Origin: Pseudoips prasinana
Lineage: Eukaryota; Arthropoda; Insecta; Lepidoptera; Nolidae
Direction of reading: 5' to 3'
Length of the DNA: 64,000 nucleotides
NCBI GenBank assembly: GCA_951640165.1
Contig: OX621259.1
Span: forward strand, 3,100,001 to 3,164,000
Made by a program: the position numbers and the translations under genes. The notes under the pieces are model-generated. The model saw nothing but the letters and a program-made list of their open reading frames with translations, did not search any database and had not been told where the DNA came from. Below, one piece after another: positions 43,721 through 56,423 of this stretch (positions are counted from its first letter, which is position 1; every line of letters begins with the position of its first letter).

Positions 43721-44344
43721 GTGGCGACTTATAATTAACTGTGAAATATATCACGATATGTCTGTTAAAGAATTGATAATAACAAATGGGAGCAACGTTG
43801 AATATTGATATATGTTCTACAGAAAATTTGTCATAAAAATATTCGTTCATATTCAAATTAAAACTCTGATTCTGTAAATACTGTAATGATATTACCTGCC
43901 CTTCTATAGAATAAAACCTCTTTTGAGAAGATAACTCTGGTCATTTTATTAAAAAAGCTGGACATAGCTTTTAAACTAAGAATAGAATTCGAAGTAAATA
44001 AAAAGTATAATTTTAAGTTGGAGTGATGTTTGTCAACAGTTATAAAAATGAAGTGCTAAAGAATACGTTGTGAAATCTAGTTTTATTATTATTCAATAAA
44101 ATAAGTGATTGGTGTTTAATACGTGTGTTATCATTGTGAAGTCTCTCTCTAGATCCCATTATAGAGTACCCCTTGCTGCTGCGAGTCTTCTACAATACAA
44201 TACCACATTTAATTATGAATACCGAATTTCTTACTTCATATCACTTGATACTCTTCCCCAGAGCCTGTACAAAAACATGCCCCTGAAAGAATATCCTCCA
44301 CTTCATCTTGCAATATATTATATTCTTAGTCAAGATAATGGATG

Positions 44345-44525
44345 TTTCCCTTTTGTCCACCCCTACGGCATGTTTATTCGCGGAGTACAGTGCGGCGTAC
44401 TAATACGTACAATAGGTACTCCGCTACGAAACTACGCGCTACGGAGTAGTAACTACACGGACGTAGCTATTATGCGCTCCAAAGCATCGTAGCAACTCTA
44501 CATACGTAGCGTGAGTGTAGCGCAA
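44345..44525. repeat. Cluster of short CTACG/CGTAG inverted motifs
   Basis: Within 180 bases CTACG, CTCCG or CGTAG-type pentamers recur in both orientations (GGTACTCCGCTACGAAACTA, CGCGCTACGGAGTAGTAACT, CATACGTAGCGTGAGTGTAG). The density resembles sub-terminal motif arrays of DNA transposons. No element borders found. The overlapping 127-codon frame from 44109 has no recognisable motif. Confidence 0.55.
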
Positions 44526-45194
44526 CGTGTTCTCTTCCAAATTTAAATATCATGATCGCAGAGGAAAATAAAAAACACGTCTTTTTTTATAAAATATTCA
44601 GCGCGCCCTTCGACCAAAAAATATTATCGATCAAATGGGATTTAAGAGTGTTATGTGTATTTACTAGAAGCAAAGGTGTAAATGAACGAAGATAAAATAA
44701 AATAAATATAAAAAGTGAAAATCTATAAGACGAATTCAAATATTGCGTTGGCGTTTTTGCTGTAAAAGTTATTTTTGCTCTTATTTATTCAATGTCTCCA
44801 ATATGACTATATACATGAAAGTAATGCTAAACATATTGCCGAATAATAACGTAAAGCAATTGCGGGAATATAAACAGCTCCCATAAGGATTGTAAAATGT
44901 TAATAGATAGTCAGCCAGACAGCCTTAAATATATTTACAGCTACAGAACAATCCTAATCGCTTGGGAGCTCTAAATATATACACATAATGTAAACTCCGC
45001 ATAATTTCGTTCGTAATAACTTCTTGTAACGTAGAAATCAGTTTACTTTGGTTGGTTTACCTAAAAGCCATGTACACTGATATACCGAAATACTTTTATT
45101 GACGTTCATCAACTTTTAGAACCACATGCATTATCAAAGAAATTTAGGCATCCGAAAATATACATTTTAAACAAAATTATAAGCTCCCGATACA

Positions 45195-45875
45195 AAAAAC
45201 ATATATAGACTCACGCCTGTTTCCCAGAGGGGTAGGCAGAGACAACGGATTTCCATTTGTCACGATCTTTGCATACTTCTTTTGCCTTACTGTCATTATA
45301 TTCTTTTATTTATTTATTAAGGACAACTTACAAAACATACACTATTACATTGAATACATACATCATATAAAATTACGTGCTAAATGTTGCTTCAATTACA
45401 AGTCGCCACGGCATGGTAAAAGATAGTTCCTTTTTTTTTTATTAAAATTCTTCATAAATGCTCGCCGGTTTAGGGTACTTCTGATCTGCCCTTCTTGAGA
45501 ACATCTCCAATTTGGTCGGAAAATGTTCGACGTGGTTCCCCTTCCGGTTGTCCCATTCACACAGGCCAGGTATACTTCTTTTGTCAATCTTCTTTCATTC
45601 ATCTTTTCTAAATGGCCAAACCATTTCAGCATGCCTTTTACAATCTTTGTGACTACATCCTCTTTCACACCACAACACTCTCTTACATCAGTATTTCGAA
45701 TTCTGAATCTCAAAGTTACACCACACATACGAGTACTTCTCAGAGCTCTCATTTCCGCTGCATTTATTTTACTCTCATTCTTTTTATGCCATACCCAACT
45801 TTCACTTCCATACATTAAAGTTGGCACTAACACTGCATCGTGCACGGCTAGTCGAGCCTTCTTTGAGACTCATAA
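45195..45875 (-). pseudogene. LINE pol C-terminus (VPTLMYGSESWVW family), interrupted
   Basis: The minus frame, 45845 down to 45396, encodes VLVPTLMYGSESWVW, KINAAEMRALRSTRM, KGMLKWFGHLEKMNERRLTK and VYLACVNGTTGRG, then IRSTLNRRAFMKN. This is the region after the RT palm in a non-LTR pol. The element continues to its 3' end at about 45195, but about 145 bases (45303-45447) are inserted after ATTCTT, which is repeated at the other side. Related fragments lie at 14285, 52530 and 59297. 5' truncated near 45875. Confidence 0.85.
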
Positions 45876-46439
45876 AAAAGTAATTTTATATTTACTTTTT
45901 TTATGAGTATCAAAAACAATATAGTACCAAAAACCCGATATAAATAATAAACATAACAAAATAAATCAAATAATAAATACCCTACATATTACAAAACAAT
46001 AAATCTGGATTAGGAGTAAGCCTAAGGCCGACGAACCACCCCTTCCCTACACAAAGGGAAGGAATTAAAAAAAAGAAATCATCACTTCAATTTAATATAA
46101 CAATCCACATTTTCAATTGCAATTTTAAAACAACACGTTTCACATTCAATAAGTATTAGAATTGCAATGTTATTAATAATACTAACTCTATCCAATACGT
46201 AATTTAAGTCGAAGCGTTTAACTTTTGTAAAGCATTAGTGTATCTAACTGGTAGAGGACTTGGACTTACGGTGATACTGAAAATAATTACTAAGCGTATT
46301 TTCTTATATTGCTGTTAATATTTTATTTTAACAAATAAATAAATAGAAATTATACTCATTTAATTTCAATGATTATTAATCAGGACATGATGCAATTTGC
46401 ATCGCCCTCCCATGTAAGATTGACTATCTAAACATACCA

Positions 46440-46690
46440 AACTGAAGTGGCAGTGGGTGGGGTATACACAATGTACCCCACCCATTGGCTTCTCTCTGGC
46501 TCATGGAACCAACGGCCGCTGGGGCAAAACGTTCTCGAGTAGTCCACGAACCGGAAGATGCAGCGTGGGCAGGACCCCTACATCCACCTTGTTGATCTCG
46601 ATGATCAGCAGTGGTGGCAGATCGGCCAATGAGGAGTTCCTTGGGTGGCCTTGTCCAGCAGTGTACGTCTTTCGGTTGATATGATTATGA
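46440..46690 (+). mobile_element. RTE-type LINE C-terminus and 3' end
   Basis: Plus frame WGKTFSSSPRTGRCSVGRTP corresponds to the RTE pattern TGRxxVGRPPTRWTDD with one frameshift. It ends CCTTGTCCAGCAGTGTACG and TTGATATGATTATGATAAT. Confidence 0.75.
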
Positions 46691-47232
46691 TAATAAGTAT
46701 AAAAAATGCTAGGTCTCTTTTTGAAGAACTCAGAACATTGGAATTTTAATTACAGTAGCGTATTTTTATCTCTATAAAGCTTAAGTAAGGAATGGAACTT
46801 TAATACCTGTTCCAAGAATCAAAAGTACTTTGAATATTTATTGCTGAATCTATTGAGCACTTTTTATATGAAACAGTACGTGCTTCAAATAGCCGAATAC
46901 AGGATTATGATAATTTTCCTTTACACACAAAGCTCCGAGAAAACTACATTTACTTAAACGAAATTAACCTATTTAAATGTAAAACAGGCTTTTTGGAATA
47001 TTTTTAGACAAATGGTTAAAATAAGATTACTTTGAGCTTTATGTTAAAGACGTTAATAGCATTACGACGAGGAAGGAACTTAGGCATAAAGTAAGCAGTC
47101 CACCAGAGCAAAGGCGTCGGACCAATTTGAAAGACGCATAAACACCAAGAAGGTGCGCGCTTGCTTAGTGTTTGCCCATGACATAGATACTTTTTGTGTA
47201 AATAATTAGTTTATTTATTTTTTTATATTTGA

Positions 47233-47757
47233 CTAGCTGTGCCCCGAGGTTGTGCCCGCGTTAAAGTTTATAAATTATAGCCTATGTGTTATTCGGATAT
47301 ATGTATAAGCTATATTAATACAAAGTTTCATCACAATCCGTTCGGTAGTTTTTGTGTGAAGAAGTAACAAACATACATACTAAACTTTATAAATTAGAGC
47401 CTACTAGCAGTGCACCGCAGTTTTACCTGCGTTAAACTTTATAAATTATAGCCTATGTGTTATTCGCATATATAAGCTATATTAACACAAAGTTTCATCA
47501 CAATCCGTTCGGTAGTTTTTGCGTGAAGAAGTAACAAACATACATACTAAACTTTATAAATTAGAGCCTACTAGTAGTGCCCCGCAGTTTTACCTGCGTT
47601 AAACTTTATAAATTGTAGCCTATGTGTTAATTTAGGGTGTCAGCTACCTCCATACCAAATTTTGTTATAATCGCTCCAGCCGTTTAGACGTGAAGAAGTA
47701 ACAAACATACACACTCAACGGTCACAAACTTTCGCCTTTATAATATTAGTAGGATTA
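47233..47757 (+). repeat. CTAGC repeat in tandem, about 2.9 units
   Basis: TAAATTATAG-type landmarks at 47271, 47442 and 47609 give unit lengths of about 171 and 167 bases. The first two units carry ATCACAATCCGTTCGGTAG. The last switches to the standard form with ATCGCTCCAGCCGTTTAG and the normal end GCCTTTATAATATTAGTAGG. Tandem growth of this repeat is unusual in this window. Confidence 0.85.
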
Positions 47758-48639
47758 TTGTGTTTTTTTTGTCATAATAATTTATTTTCAAATAATGAAC
47801 TTTTATTTCTATTGATTATATATGGTCCTTTGTGCCGGATTATATGGATACCTTTTTGTGTTGGAGAAACGTCCCTCCGTCGATGAAGCATTGTGTGTCT
47901 GTGTGCGTTAAATGAATTCGGAAGTTTGTTTGTGGCTTTTTATCTGTGGATCATTAATAAGCAAAATGCGTAGCACGGAATGTTAATGCAGCGCACGAAA
48001 AATAAGGGTTTATTTTACAATCTTGTCACTAGGGACGTTACAGAAAATGCGCGGCTCTAAAGCGTGTTTTTCAGCAACTTTTAATATTTGTTAATATCAA
48101 TTATCAGAATCAGCGGATTTTTCTCTTTATTTAATTTATGGTTTGTGGTACCATATTCTTTGCACAACCTTGAGGATCTTCGAGTTTGACCATCAACGGC
48201 AACTTTTTAACGTCGTCGTCTTCGGATCCGGATCGGATCTTCGATCCTGGCGCCCATTATTTAAAACTTTATTTATTTTGAACCCCACGGGTTTTCTCTA
48301 GTTGTAGGGATACCTTTTTTAAGATTCTGCGACTGGGATCTTGACGGTACCATATTATATTAAAGTCGACAAACGGTACTGGCTTTATTCCAACCATCCA
48401 CGACCATAGCTCATACCGCTGAGATATTAGCTGGTTTGTTAGGGTAATATATATAATACACTGTATTTATAGCTGGGTAACTTTAAGCTAATTTAAATAT
48501 AAATTTAAAATATAAGTTAAACTCAATAAAATTAATGAATAGTCCTGAACTGTTTTATTTTATACCAACCCACATCAGTTTGCATTTGGGGATTTTGTTC
48601 CTTTTCCCCAAGAGAAACAAAATCTCTGATGTAACAGAA

Positions 48640-48800
48640 TTATCTCTTCATTAAAGGTGAGACCTAGTGTCCTGAAATAGAGGCCTAGTTTAGTCACCAG
48701 TATCCCACAATATTAGAATTGTTACCCATTACTAATACACTATACACAATGTATTCTGTAATATTTTGGCAAGAGGATAAAACATTATTATTAAATTAAT
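48640..48800 (-). repeat. Repeat matching 60925-61215, uninterrupted
   Basis: GAGACCTAGTGTCCTGAAAT, GGCCTAGTTTAGTCACC and CACAATATTAGAATTGTTACC. This is the empty-site relative of the interrupted copy near 61 kb. Confidence 0.7.
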
Positions 48801-48814
48801 TACACTCAGACACA

Positions 48815-48905
48815 CAACAAATAATCGTGCCTTCACTCAAAGATTTGTCCTGGGTTACCTTCGGTCAAGTCACAATTCACTAACAACTCGACTAAAATGC
48901 CTGTC
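48815..48905 (-). mobile_element. SINE-E fragment
   Basis: CACACAACAAATAATCGTG, AAAGATTTGTCCTGGGT and CTAACAACTCGACTAAAATG correspond to the head and early body of the minus-strand SINE-E, with a damaged box B. Confidence 0.55.
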
Positions 48906-48957
48906 TTCAGAGAGTCAGGCAGATAATTTTTCGTTCGCAGTAATACGTATTGCAATT

Positions 48958-49207
48958 AAAATATCCTGGGACATTATTCCCACACGGCCATCTGCTCACA
49001 AATAGCAGAGCTTCTACCCTGGAAACCAGGAGATATATTACATAATTATACTACTTTTCTTATGTAAATACATACTTATATAGATAATAACACCCAGACT
49101 TAGGACAAACAGACATGTTCATGCACATAAATGTCTGTCCTGGGTGGGAATCAAACCCACGACTAGCGGTGTGAAAGGCAAGCTTTTACGAAACACGCCA
49201 ACTGGCG
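48958..49207 (-). mobile_element. SINE-A, near full length
   Basis: TTAAAATATCCTGGGACATT, CGGCCATCTGCTCACAAA, box B complement GGGAATCAAACCCACGAC, and CGAAACACGCCAACTGGC. Confidence 0.85.
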
Positions 49208-49532
49208 TATTTGATTTGATTGAAATGAAATTGTTAATGCTACTATGTACATATAGGTACCGCCGTATATGTACAGATATTGCTTGTTCAATAACATGGA
49301 ACAAAATCAAATAAGAACCCCTACTCGCGGTTGGACTGTTCGCTCTCAGTCTGCAAAAAGGTTGTGTTTCGTAAACGGCATACTTTATGTTGTACAATAA
49401 ATCAAACCCTCGCGACGCATTTATGCTTTCTTTATGGAATTACAGTAATTCAGTTTCCTACCAACGTGGTTTGTATCGTAAAATTGTATTGGGTCGGGTG
49501 CAATATTGTTTAAAGTTGTAACAATATTGTAC

Positions 49533-49620
49533 GACTGCGTCTTTGGTGTAGTGGTATCGAGCTCAACATAAAACATAGATATTAGAGCTCTCGCGTTCAA
49601 TTGTCTCTTTTTAAAGACGA
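49533..49620 (+). other. tRNA-like remnant
   Basis: CTGCGTCTTTGGTGTAGTGG has a box A-like stretch, and GCGTTCAATTGTC near 49590 could be a worn box B. No cloverleaf with a proper acceptor stem can be drawn, so this is probably a SINE head or a dead tRNA. Confidence 0.3.
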
Positions 49621-50094
49621 TCAATAAGATAGATAGATAAAACGATTGATTGTACATGATGAGATGAGATGGGGGTAGTTGCGGGTGTACACAACAAATT
49701 TCCTAAAAGGTACTGCTGTACCATACTTACAACTACATAAGTTGTAGTGAAAAGAAATGATTTTAACACATATTTGTGGGTACATTTATATTCTACATTT
49801 ACTGTCTTATACCTAATAGATATACTATGCCGTCAGTCACACAGCAAGATAATGATATTCATTACGATGAATAGAATTATCAAAAACCTTTTCACAAAAT
49901 ATAACATAAACATAACATAAAAGCTAACTATTTATGGCAATTTTTCATTTGGAAAAGTAATATTTCTCAAAACAACTTGTTGCCGTTTCCACGGCATGCT
50001 CGCCTGGCTTGTTCTATTCGCGCTGTTTAGGTTGCAGTTCTAAACTAACCTAACCTATATTTCTGGCTGCAGTTCGTAACTGATCAAAATGCGA

Positions 50095-50345
50095 AGCGAA
50101 AAAAGCGTGGTTGGTAAATGCTTGGCTTTCACGCAGCAGGTCATGGTTTCGATTCCCACCCAGGACAGAAATTTGTGTCCATGTACATGTCTGTTTGTCT
50201 TGAGTCTGGGTATAATTATCTATAAAAGTATGTATTTAGAAAAGAAAAGTAGAATAAGTAATATATCAGTTATCTAGTTTAATATGGCAAACTCTGCTTA
50301 GTTTGGGATCCTATGGCCGTGTGTGAATAATGACCCAGAATATTA
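50095..50345 (+). mobile_element. SINE-A, near full length
   Basis: GTGGTTGGTAAATGCTTGG, GGTTTCGATTCCCACCCAGG, AGTCTGGGTATAATTATC and the shared tail with CTTAGTTTGGGATCCTATGG. Confidence 0.88.
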
Positions 50346-50349
50346 TTAT

Positions 50350-52280
50350 TATTTGACAAATTAAAGAAGATTGATAATATTTTGAGTAGTAACGTTTCAC
50401 CAAAAGTACAACCTCCATAAAAAACCTATTTAAAATAAAATGAGATTTTTATAACTTTTTGACAAGTAACAGTCACCTGTATAAATACTTGAACAAACTT
50501 CCATTTCCATAGCGCTTGTATTTTTTGTTTATAGAGGTTCGTAAAACAGTCGTGTGTGCAATGTGAGGCATGTCACGTTCTGCTTCACAAATAGAGGTGT
50601 TGGAAAAAGCTTCAAATAAGTTATACCGTTCAAATCTGTGTCAACGTCACAATTTACTAGTTCTTTTGTACATTTATTTTTGAAGGGGTAATATTTGTGA
50701 CTAATATTTAATATAGTACAAGTTTAGTGATCGTATGCAATTTCTGTTATCTTTAGCGTGATTCCATTCAAAGGCATTGAATGGAAGTACAAACAAACAA
50801 AAAGGTTTCGTAAAGTATTAAAAAAATATTAAGATGACACGCCATTTTTAAGTTCTTACTTGTGCGTATTTATACCAGTTTACGTCCGGTGAAGCAGTGA
50901 ATGCCTCTTACCTAATTCTTGCTGAAATGTGTACATCATCATTTAACGAAGCAGCTAACTCAATGTTAAATCTCGATTTAAATGTAAGGTGTAAGAAAAT
51001 TTGTGATGAATCGCTGTGTTCTGGGACTCTAACAATTAGATATGTATATTAACAAATTTTCTTATATTCTAATTAGACGAGTGTGAGAAAATAAATATAG
51101 ATAACATTCCAAACAGATTAGAGCCATAAGACAATTTGTTTTATCTCTTAGCAGTCACTGAATATAAAAGGGATATGATTAATTATGTAGCTCATTGTAA
51201 GCGATTAAAAGATTGTTGGGAATGCTATGACGATTTAAATCCGAAAGGCTCTGTGTCTTCTTCCAAATACAAGGAAATGTTTGTCATCAGTATTTTTATA
51301 CTGTTTTATAATGTGTTCACTTTTGTAAATGTTGTGAGTGAGACAAAATTAGTTAATGATCTTTAATGTTTTCATCATACCGATTTGACTAAGAATATTA
51401 TTTCCTAACAAAAAATGTTGTTTATATTTATATAATAAAATGTATGTTTAGGTTAAGCTTGTTATACCTAACCCTAGAAGCGTATATGCTAATATTACTT
51501 GGACATGTGTAAGTGACCACCGCAACCTCGATACCAATAACTGGAAATAAATGGAAATGGGGGTGACGCTGACTACGCACCACAGGCTACGTGACTGAAG
51601 ACGGCGTCACTTCGTATATAGCATCGATCGGGTCGACACTTAGTTAATAATTCTAATTTTAATTTCCTATTATTGTAATTTCTATTTTGAAACAGTGTTA
51701 AATTAAATTGGTTATTTTTTTGAGACATACTTCCGTGGGATACGTAAGTGGCGCAGTCGGTAGGATACATACGTATAACAGAATGGCAGAAAGTCTGTGA
51801 TGTATATGAAAGAAGTCAACCTTTTTTGTTGGTTTTTAAATCAAAGTGCTAACTTTATCTTAAACCGCTCGCCCCCGCACGGTGCTCGTGATTATGCGAC
51901 CCATTCGGTAAGATGGCATCTGAGCTAAGGGAGCATCCTATTAACTTAACGTAATGAAGTCGCAACGGCTGGTCCAAGTAGTACCAATACTTACTATAGA
52001 TTGGACCAACATCAACAGATGCCTTCCCTCCCTTCCTTAAATATAGGTCTTTTATATAGTACATAATACATACATCTATCACAGATACGAATCATGCATT
52101 AAACTTATAGATTTCATCCAATCTAAGTATGGCCGTGCCAAAATACAAAGAAACAAAATAGTGTATAAATCATGAAATAATGTGGTACTATTATTTCTCT
52201 TTCTTGTACCAAAAGTTGCATATCCGTACTGTCTACTGTCATGACCTTGTTTGGCATCGTGGCCGGGCCAGAACAGATGA
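50350..52280. other. No supported gene; one odd small frame
   Basis: A 76-codon frame at 51136-51366, in which TEYKRDMINYVAHCKRLKD and CWECYDDLNPKGS precede a hydrophobic stretch, has a protein-like start but no ATG at its head and no known family that I can name. AAAATAAATATAGATAACATTCC lies upstream. The rest is AT-rich. It may be part of a decayed DNA transposon. Confidence 0.3.
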
Positions 52281-52284
52281 CACG

Positions 52285-52410
52285 TATTTATTTACAAAAG
52301 AAAAGTAGTATATGTAATATCAGTTATCTAGTTTCCATAATACAAGCTCTGCTTAGTTTGGGATCAGATGGCCGTGTGTAAATAATATCCCAGGATAATA
52401 TTTTTATAAA
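52285..52410 (+). mobile_element. SINE-A tail fragment
   Basis: TTTACAAAAGAAAAGTAGTA, CAAGCTCTGCTTAGTTTGGG and ATCCCAGGATAATATT. No head. Confidence 0.8.
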
Positions 52411-52529
52411 ATTAACACAAATAATAGATACTGCTGTTAAACCTACATGTTTTGAAAATCGCACTTGATGTTAATGTCTTAGAATCATAAACTTTGACAA
52501 AGAGCATATACGCAGATAAAGAGAACATA

Positions 52530-52990
52530 CATAGACTCACGCCTTTTTCCCAGAAGGGGAGAGAGAGACAACGGATTGGCATTTGTCACATCTTCGCACA
52601 CCACTTTTGCCTCGTTTACTTTCATTGTATTCTTCATACATGCTCGCCGGTTTAGGGTATTCCTGACCTGGCCTTTCTTGAGAACGTCTCCAATTTGGTC
52701 AGAGAATGTTCTTCGAGATCTTCCCCTTCTGGTTGTACCATTCACACAGGCCAGGTATTTCAATCAATGAATCAATTTGTTTAAAATAGCAGGTAATATA
52801 TACAGTATAAAATTCAACACATTCTGCCGCTTAGGGCGTGCTAATTTGGTAACAATAAATAAATTTGTCCATCAATATGTGTTATTTATGTCTGTTAACA
52901 TTTACATTATTAAGATTATATTTAAATTATATTTTGTTAATCTTCTTTCATTCATCCTTTCTAAATGCTCAAACCATGGGATGGTTTGAG
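52530..52990 (-). pseudogene. LINE pol C-terminal fragment, split by 175-bp insert
   Basis: Minus frame LACVNGTTRRGRSRRTFSDQ, VRNTLNRRACMKNTMKVNEA and KVVCEDVTNANP, then the 3' end. The preceding piece (HLERMNERRL) is at 52935-52985. Between them, about 52757-52930, is AT-rich sequence absent from the sister copy at 45195-45875, where the two parts are continuous. Confidence 0.8.
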
Positions 52991-53417
52991 CATTTGACAT
53001 TTCACATAATGAAAAAAAATAATTAAATAACAAAAATAAATATAATAAAACATACTGATGATAGACAAACGATTTACATATGCACAGGTTTAAAGAACTC
53101 GGTACGGGACTCCGCCTTGCCCTTAACCGATTTAGTTTATGTTCTTTCTTTTTCAGTCGATGGGTTTATTTATTTTCTCTTAGAGGTCATTTGGACACTT
53201 CAGAGTCTTATAGTCGCAACGACCATAAATAAGTTACGGCTCCAACGTGAATATTTTCGTTCTGGAAATGCAAAGTTACGGCTCCATTGAGGAAATGTGG
53301 CTTCATTTCCTCCGCAGTAAAGTCTTAAAGCCCAACCTTATGAAAATTCATGGGCAGCTAGTGACTCATTAACATACACAAGTCTTGAAGTTAACGTCTT
53401 GTTAAACACATTTTTGA

Positions 53418-53655
53418 CGGGTTGGTTGGCGTGTTTGGCAGATACTTGGCCTTCATGCCGCTGGTCGTGGCTTCGATTACCACCCAGGACAAATATTTAT
53501 GGCATAAACATGTCGGTTTGTGCGGTGTCTGGCTGTAATTATCTTAATAAGTATATACAAAAGAAAAGTAGTATATGAAGTATATCAGTTACCTAGTTTC
53601 CATAGTACAAGCTCTGCTTAGTTTCGGATCAGATGACCGTGTATGAATAATGTCC
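53418..53655 (+). mobile_element. SINE-A, near full length
   Basis: CGGGTTGGTTGGCGTGTTTG, box B with GGCTTCGATTACCACCC, GTGTCTGGCTGTAATTATC, and the tail truncated at AATGTCCCACA. Confidence 0.85.
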
Positions 53656-53753
53656 CACAAGGGAGATAAGGGACGAAAATGAACTCCTTTAATTACTTTG
53701 TTATCGTATGGGCAGTAGTTACCCTAATGTTAAATTAATGTAAAATATTTGAC

Positions 53754-54012
53754 GGTCACCGTAGCCTAGTTGGTAGTGCTCCTGCTTACGAAGCTGGTGG
53801 TCCTGGGTTCGAATCCCAGTTAGTGTAAATATTTGTGTGAAGAGCACGAATATTTGTTTCTTAGTCATGGATGTTTTCTATGTATTTAAGTATTTATCTA
53901 TCTATATAAGTATTTATATCGTCGCCTGGTACCCATAGTACAAGCTTTGCTTAGTTTGGGGCTAGGATGATCTGTGTGACATTGTCCCTAGATATTATTA
54001 TTATTATATTAT
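53754..54012 (+). mobile_element. SINE-B, full length
   Basis: GGTCACCGTAGCCTAGTTGG, GGGTTCGAATCCCAG, TCTGAGTCATGG-type body, CGTCGCCTGGTACCC, and the tail ending in ATTATTATTATATT. Confidence 0.92.
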
Positions 54013-54514
54013 TATTAATGTCAGAGTTGAACAAGCCGTTGTCCGTTATCACTAATGGCTAGATCGCAGGCCAGTCAGACCGATAACAAAATAGATGTGT
54101 TGAATAATGCAACTAATGTTATTAAATTAACAAATTGTCAAAAAAACATGGACCATCTGATTATTAGTAGTTAGCACGTTCTATTACGCTTGCGCTTAAG
54201 GCTGTCAATCTTGCAAACTTGCCGCTGGATGAGAGCAGCACAAGTACGGCTGTGGATCTTTCGGCTGATATAATGATGATGACGCTTGCAACACGAGAAG
54301 CATCACTCATGCTCTGCATTTCCCCCTACTTACTGAGTTTAGGCGTCTGAAACACTACAACAGCATCTATTTAAAAATAACTGGAGTGTCTAGTGTAAGG
54401 TGGAGGTACTTCCCCGGTCGCCTTTTTTATGTAATAGCAAACCCTATGCCAACGTTTCACATTACAGCCCATAAATGCCCTGAACCATACAATACAATTT
54501 GTGAATGCCCTCTT

Positions 54515-54650
54515 CTAACTATGACCATCAAACTGCGATCGTCAACCCGTCTGACAAACGTGGCGATTATGGCTTATCCCTTCCATTCTTTGGGGAGGCT
54601 TGTGTCCAGCAGTGGACGTACTTTGGCTGACATGATGATGATGAAGATAA
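54515..54650 (+). repeat. RTE-tail-like repeat, 3' part
   Basis: ATGACCATCAAACTGCGATC, GTGGCGATTATGGC, GTCCAGCAGTGGACGTAC and ATGATGATGATG. A smaller RTE end (GCTGATATAATGATGATG) is at 54240-54285. Confidence 0.7.
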
Positions 54651-55164
54651 TCTAGAGAAGTACACATCTATAATACGTACTTTTTTAACACCTTTATAAC
54701 ACATGAAAGCAAAAAGAATTTAATTAATTGCCATGCTTCTACCAAATATAAATCATTTAATTTTCTTAGTACAACAGAATCAGTTACAATCAAATTAACG
54801 TATTTGAGACTATGGAACTGCCTATTTCCTGATACCATGCTGTCACTTTTGAATTTTTAAATAAACTTATTACAAATTTTTAAAAACAAATCAGTAAAAA
54901 AATTTAAGTAAAATTTTCTGCCATTACATATATGTACATCTGCTTAAAAGTAAAAACGTACTAAAATAGATTATAACTCATATCAATTAAATCGAGATTA
55001 AAACGTCACTCGTTCGTCTTAATACTAAAAGTGAGTGTTCGGTTGACAGTTATTGAGAGAGATTCCCAGCTGTCATTATTCCATAGACACGTTCTTCTCT
55101 TTTATGTCTCCTTATATTTTAAAACGAAATTAATTTGCTAACCATTTTGTTTTATACTAGTGAC

Positions 55165-55432
55165 ATTCACACACAATCCCTCCATCTGATTCTAAACCAA
55201 GCTGAGCTTGTAGTATGGAAACCAGATATCTGATATAATGCTTACGTATTTTATACTACTTTTATTTTGTAAATACGTACTTATATACAAATTTTGCAAA
55301 TACATAGATATTTACACACAGACTCAGAACAAACAGATATGTTCAGTCACACAAATATCTGTCCTGAGTGGGAAGCGAACCCACGACCTGTGGTGTGAAA
55401 GGTGAGTATCTACCACGCCAACCGGCCCTAAT
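55165..55432 (-). mobile_element. SINE-A, near full length
   Basis: Tail complement with CTCCATCTGATTCTAAACC, TTTATTTTGTAAATACG, box B complement GGAAGCGAACCCACGACC, and CCACGCCAACCGGCCC. Confidence 0.85.
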
Positions 55433-55548
55433 AAAATATGCCTTAAAAACGTAGCCAAAATCAAACGAGTCCGGCCAAATCGAACCGGTCAGGCATAGCC
55501 TAAAACTTACAGTTTAGTTACTAAGAATTAAATTTAAAACATACAAAA

Positions 55549-56053
55549 TAAAAAACCGGCCAAGTGCGAGTCGGACTCGCACATGAAGCGTTCCGTAGCA
55601 GAAAGTATTTTAGTAGATTAAATGAAAGCAAATTGCGGTTTATACGTATTATAAAAAAACTACTTGCGATGTCTCGTTCAAACCAATTTTTGTTATTAGT
55701 TTCCATGATAATGTACATCATATATTTTTTTTTAGTTTTATCATTCTCTTATTTTAGAAGTTACAGGCGGGGGGCGGGCACTCATTTTACCACTTTGGAA
55801 GTGTATCTCGCGCAAACTATTCAGTTTAAAAAAAATTATATTAGAAACCCCAAAATTATTGTTCTTTTTCTATTTTTGTGTAAAAATCTTAATGCGGTTC
55901 ACCGAATACATCTACTTACCAAGTTTCAACAGTACAGTTCTTATAGTTTCGGAAAAAAATGGCTGTGACATACGGACGGACAGACAGATAGACAGACATG
56001 ACGAATGTATAAGGGTTCCATTTTTTGCCATTTGGCTACGGAACCCTAAAAAG
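55549..56053 (+). repeat. CCGGCCAAGTGCGAGTCGG repeat, long copy
   Basis: AAAAAACCGGCCAAGTGCGA at the start, CGGACGGACAGACAGATAGA inside, GGCTACGGAACCCTAAAAA at the end. Compared with 5191-5757 a central segment is missing. Confidence 0.88.
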
Positions 56054-56423
56054 AACTAAACTACTATTATCATTTTAGTATTGTTTATTGTTTTCCCCAC
56101 ATTTGCGTATTGAGCAGGACAGATTCCTCTCATCTACAAACCAGTAAAAGTTAGACGCAGACAGGACATTTCCTTTTGCGACCATTAAATTGAACGATAC
56201 TTACTCAAGGTTCTAAAATTGAATGAGTAAGCAAGTTTAGTAGTATGCCGCCTGCGCTTGAGAGATTACATTTCCGTGTTCCACCTGAGGCCCCAGTTCT
56301 GCTAATCCGGTGATTATGCTAATCTATAGATTAACATAACTGAGTCTAGGGTGGAGAACATTATCAAAAGCATTCAAGTCTAATCCATACTAAAATTATA
56401 ATTTCGAAAGCGTGTTTGTAATT

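Noticed and set aside
44109..44492. 127-codon frame
   Set aside because: No motif and no ATG at its head; its last third is a repetitive CTACG cluster.
45523..45906. 127-codon plus-strand frame with hydrophobic stretches
   Set aside because: Antisense to the LINE pol fragment on the minus strand, which has clear homologous motifs.
53754..53826. Possible tRNA gene in the SINE-B head
   Set aside because: Boxes A and B are present, but the same head recurs at least six times attached to one body and tail, so it is a SINE.
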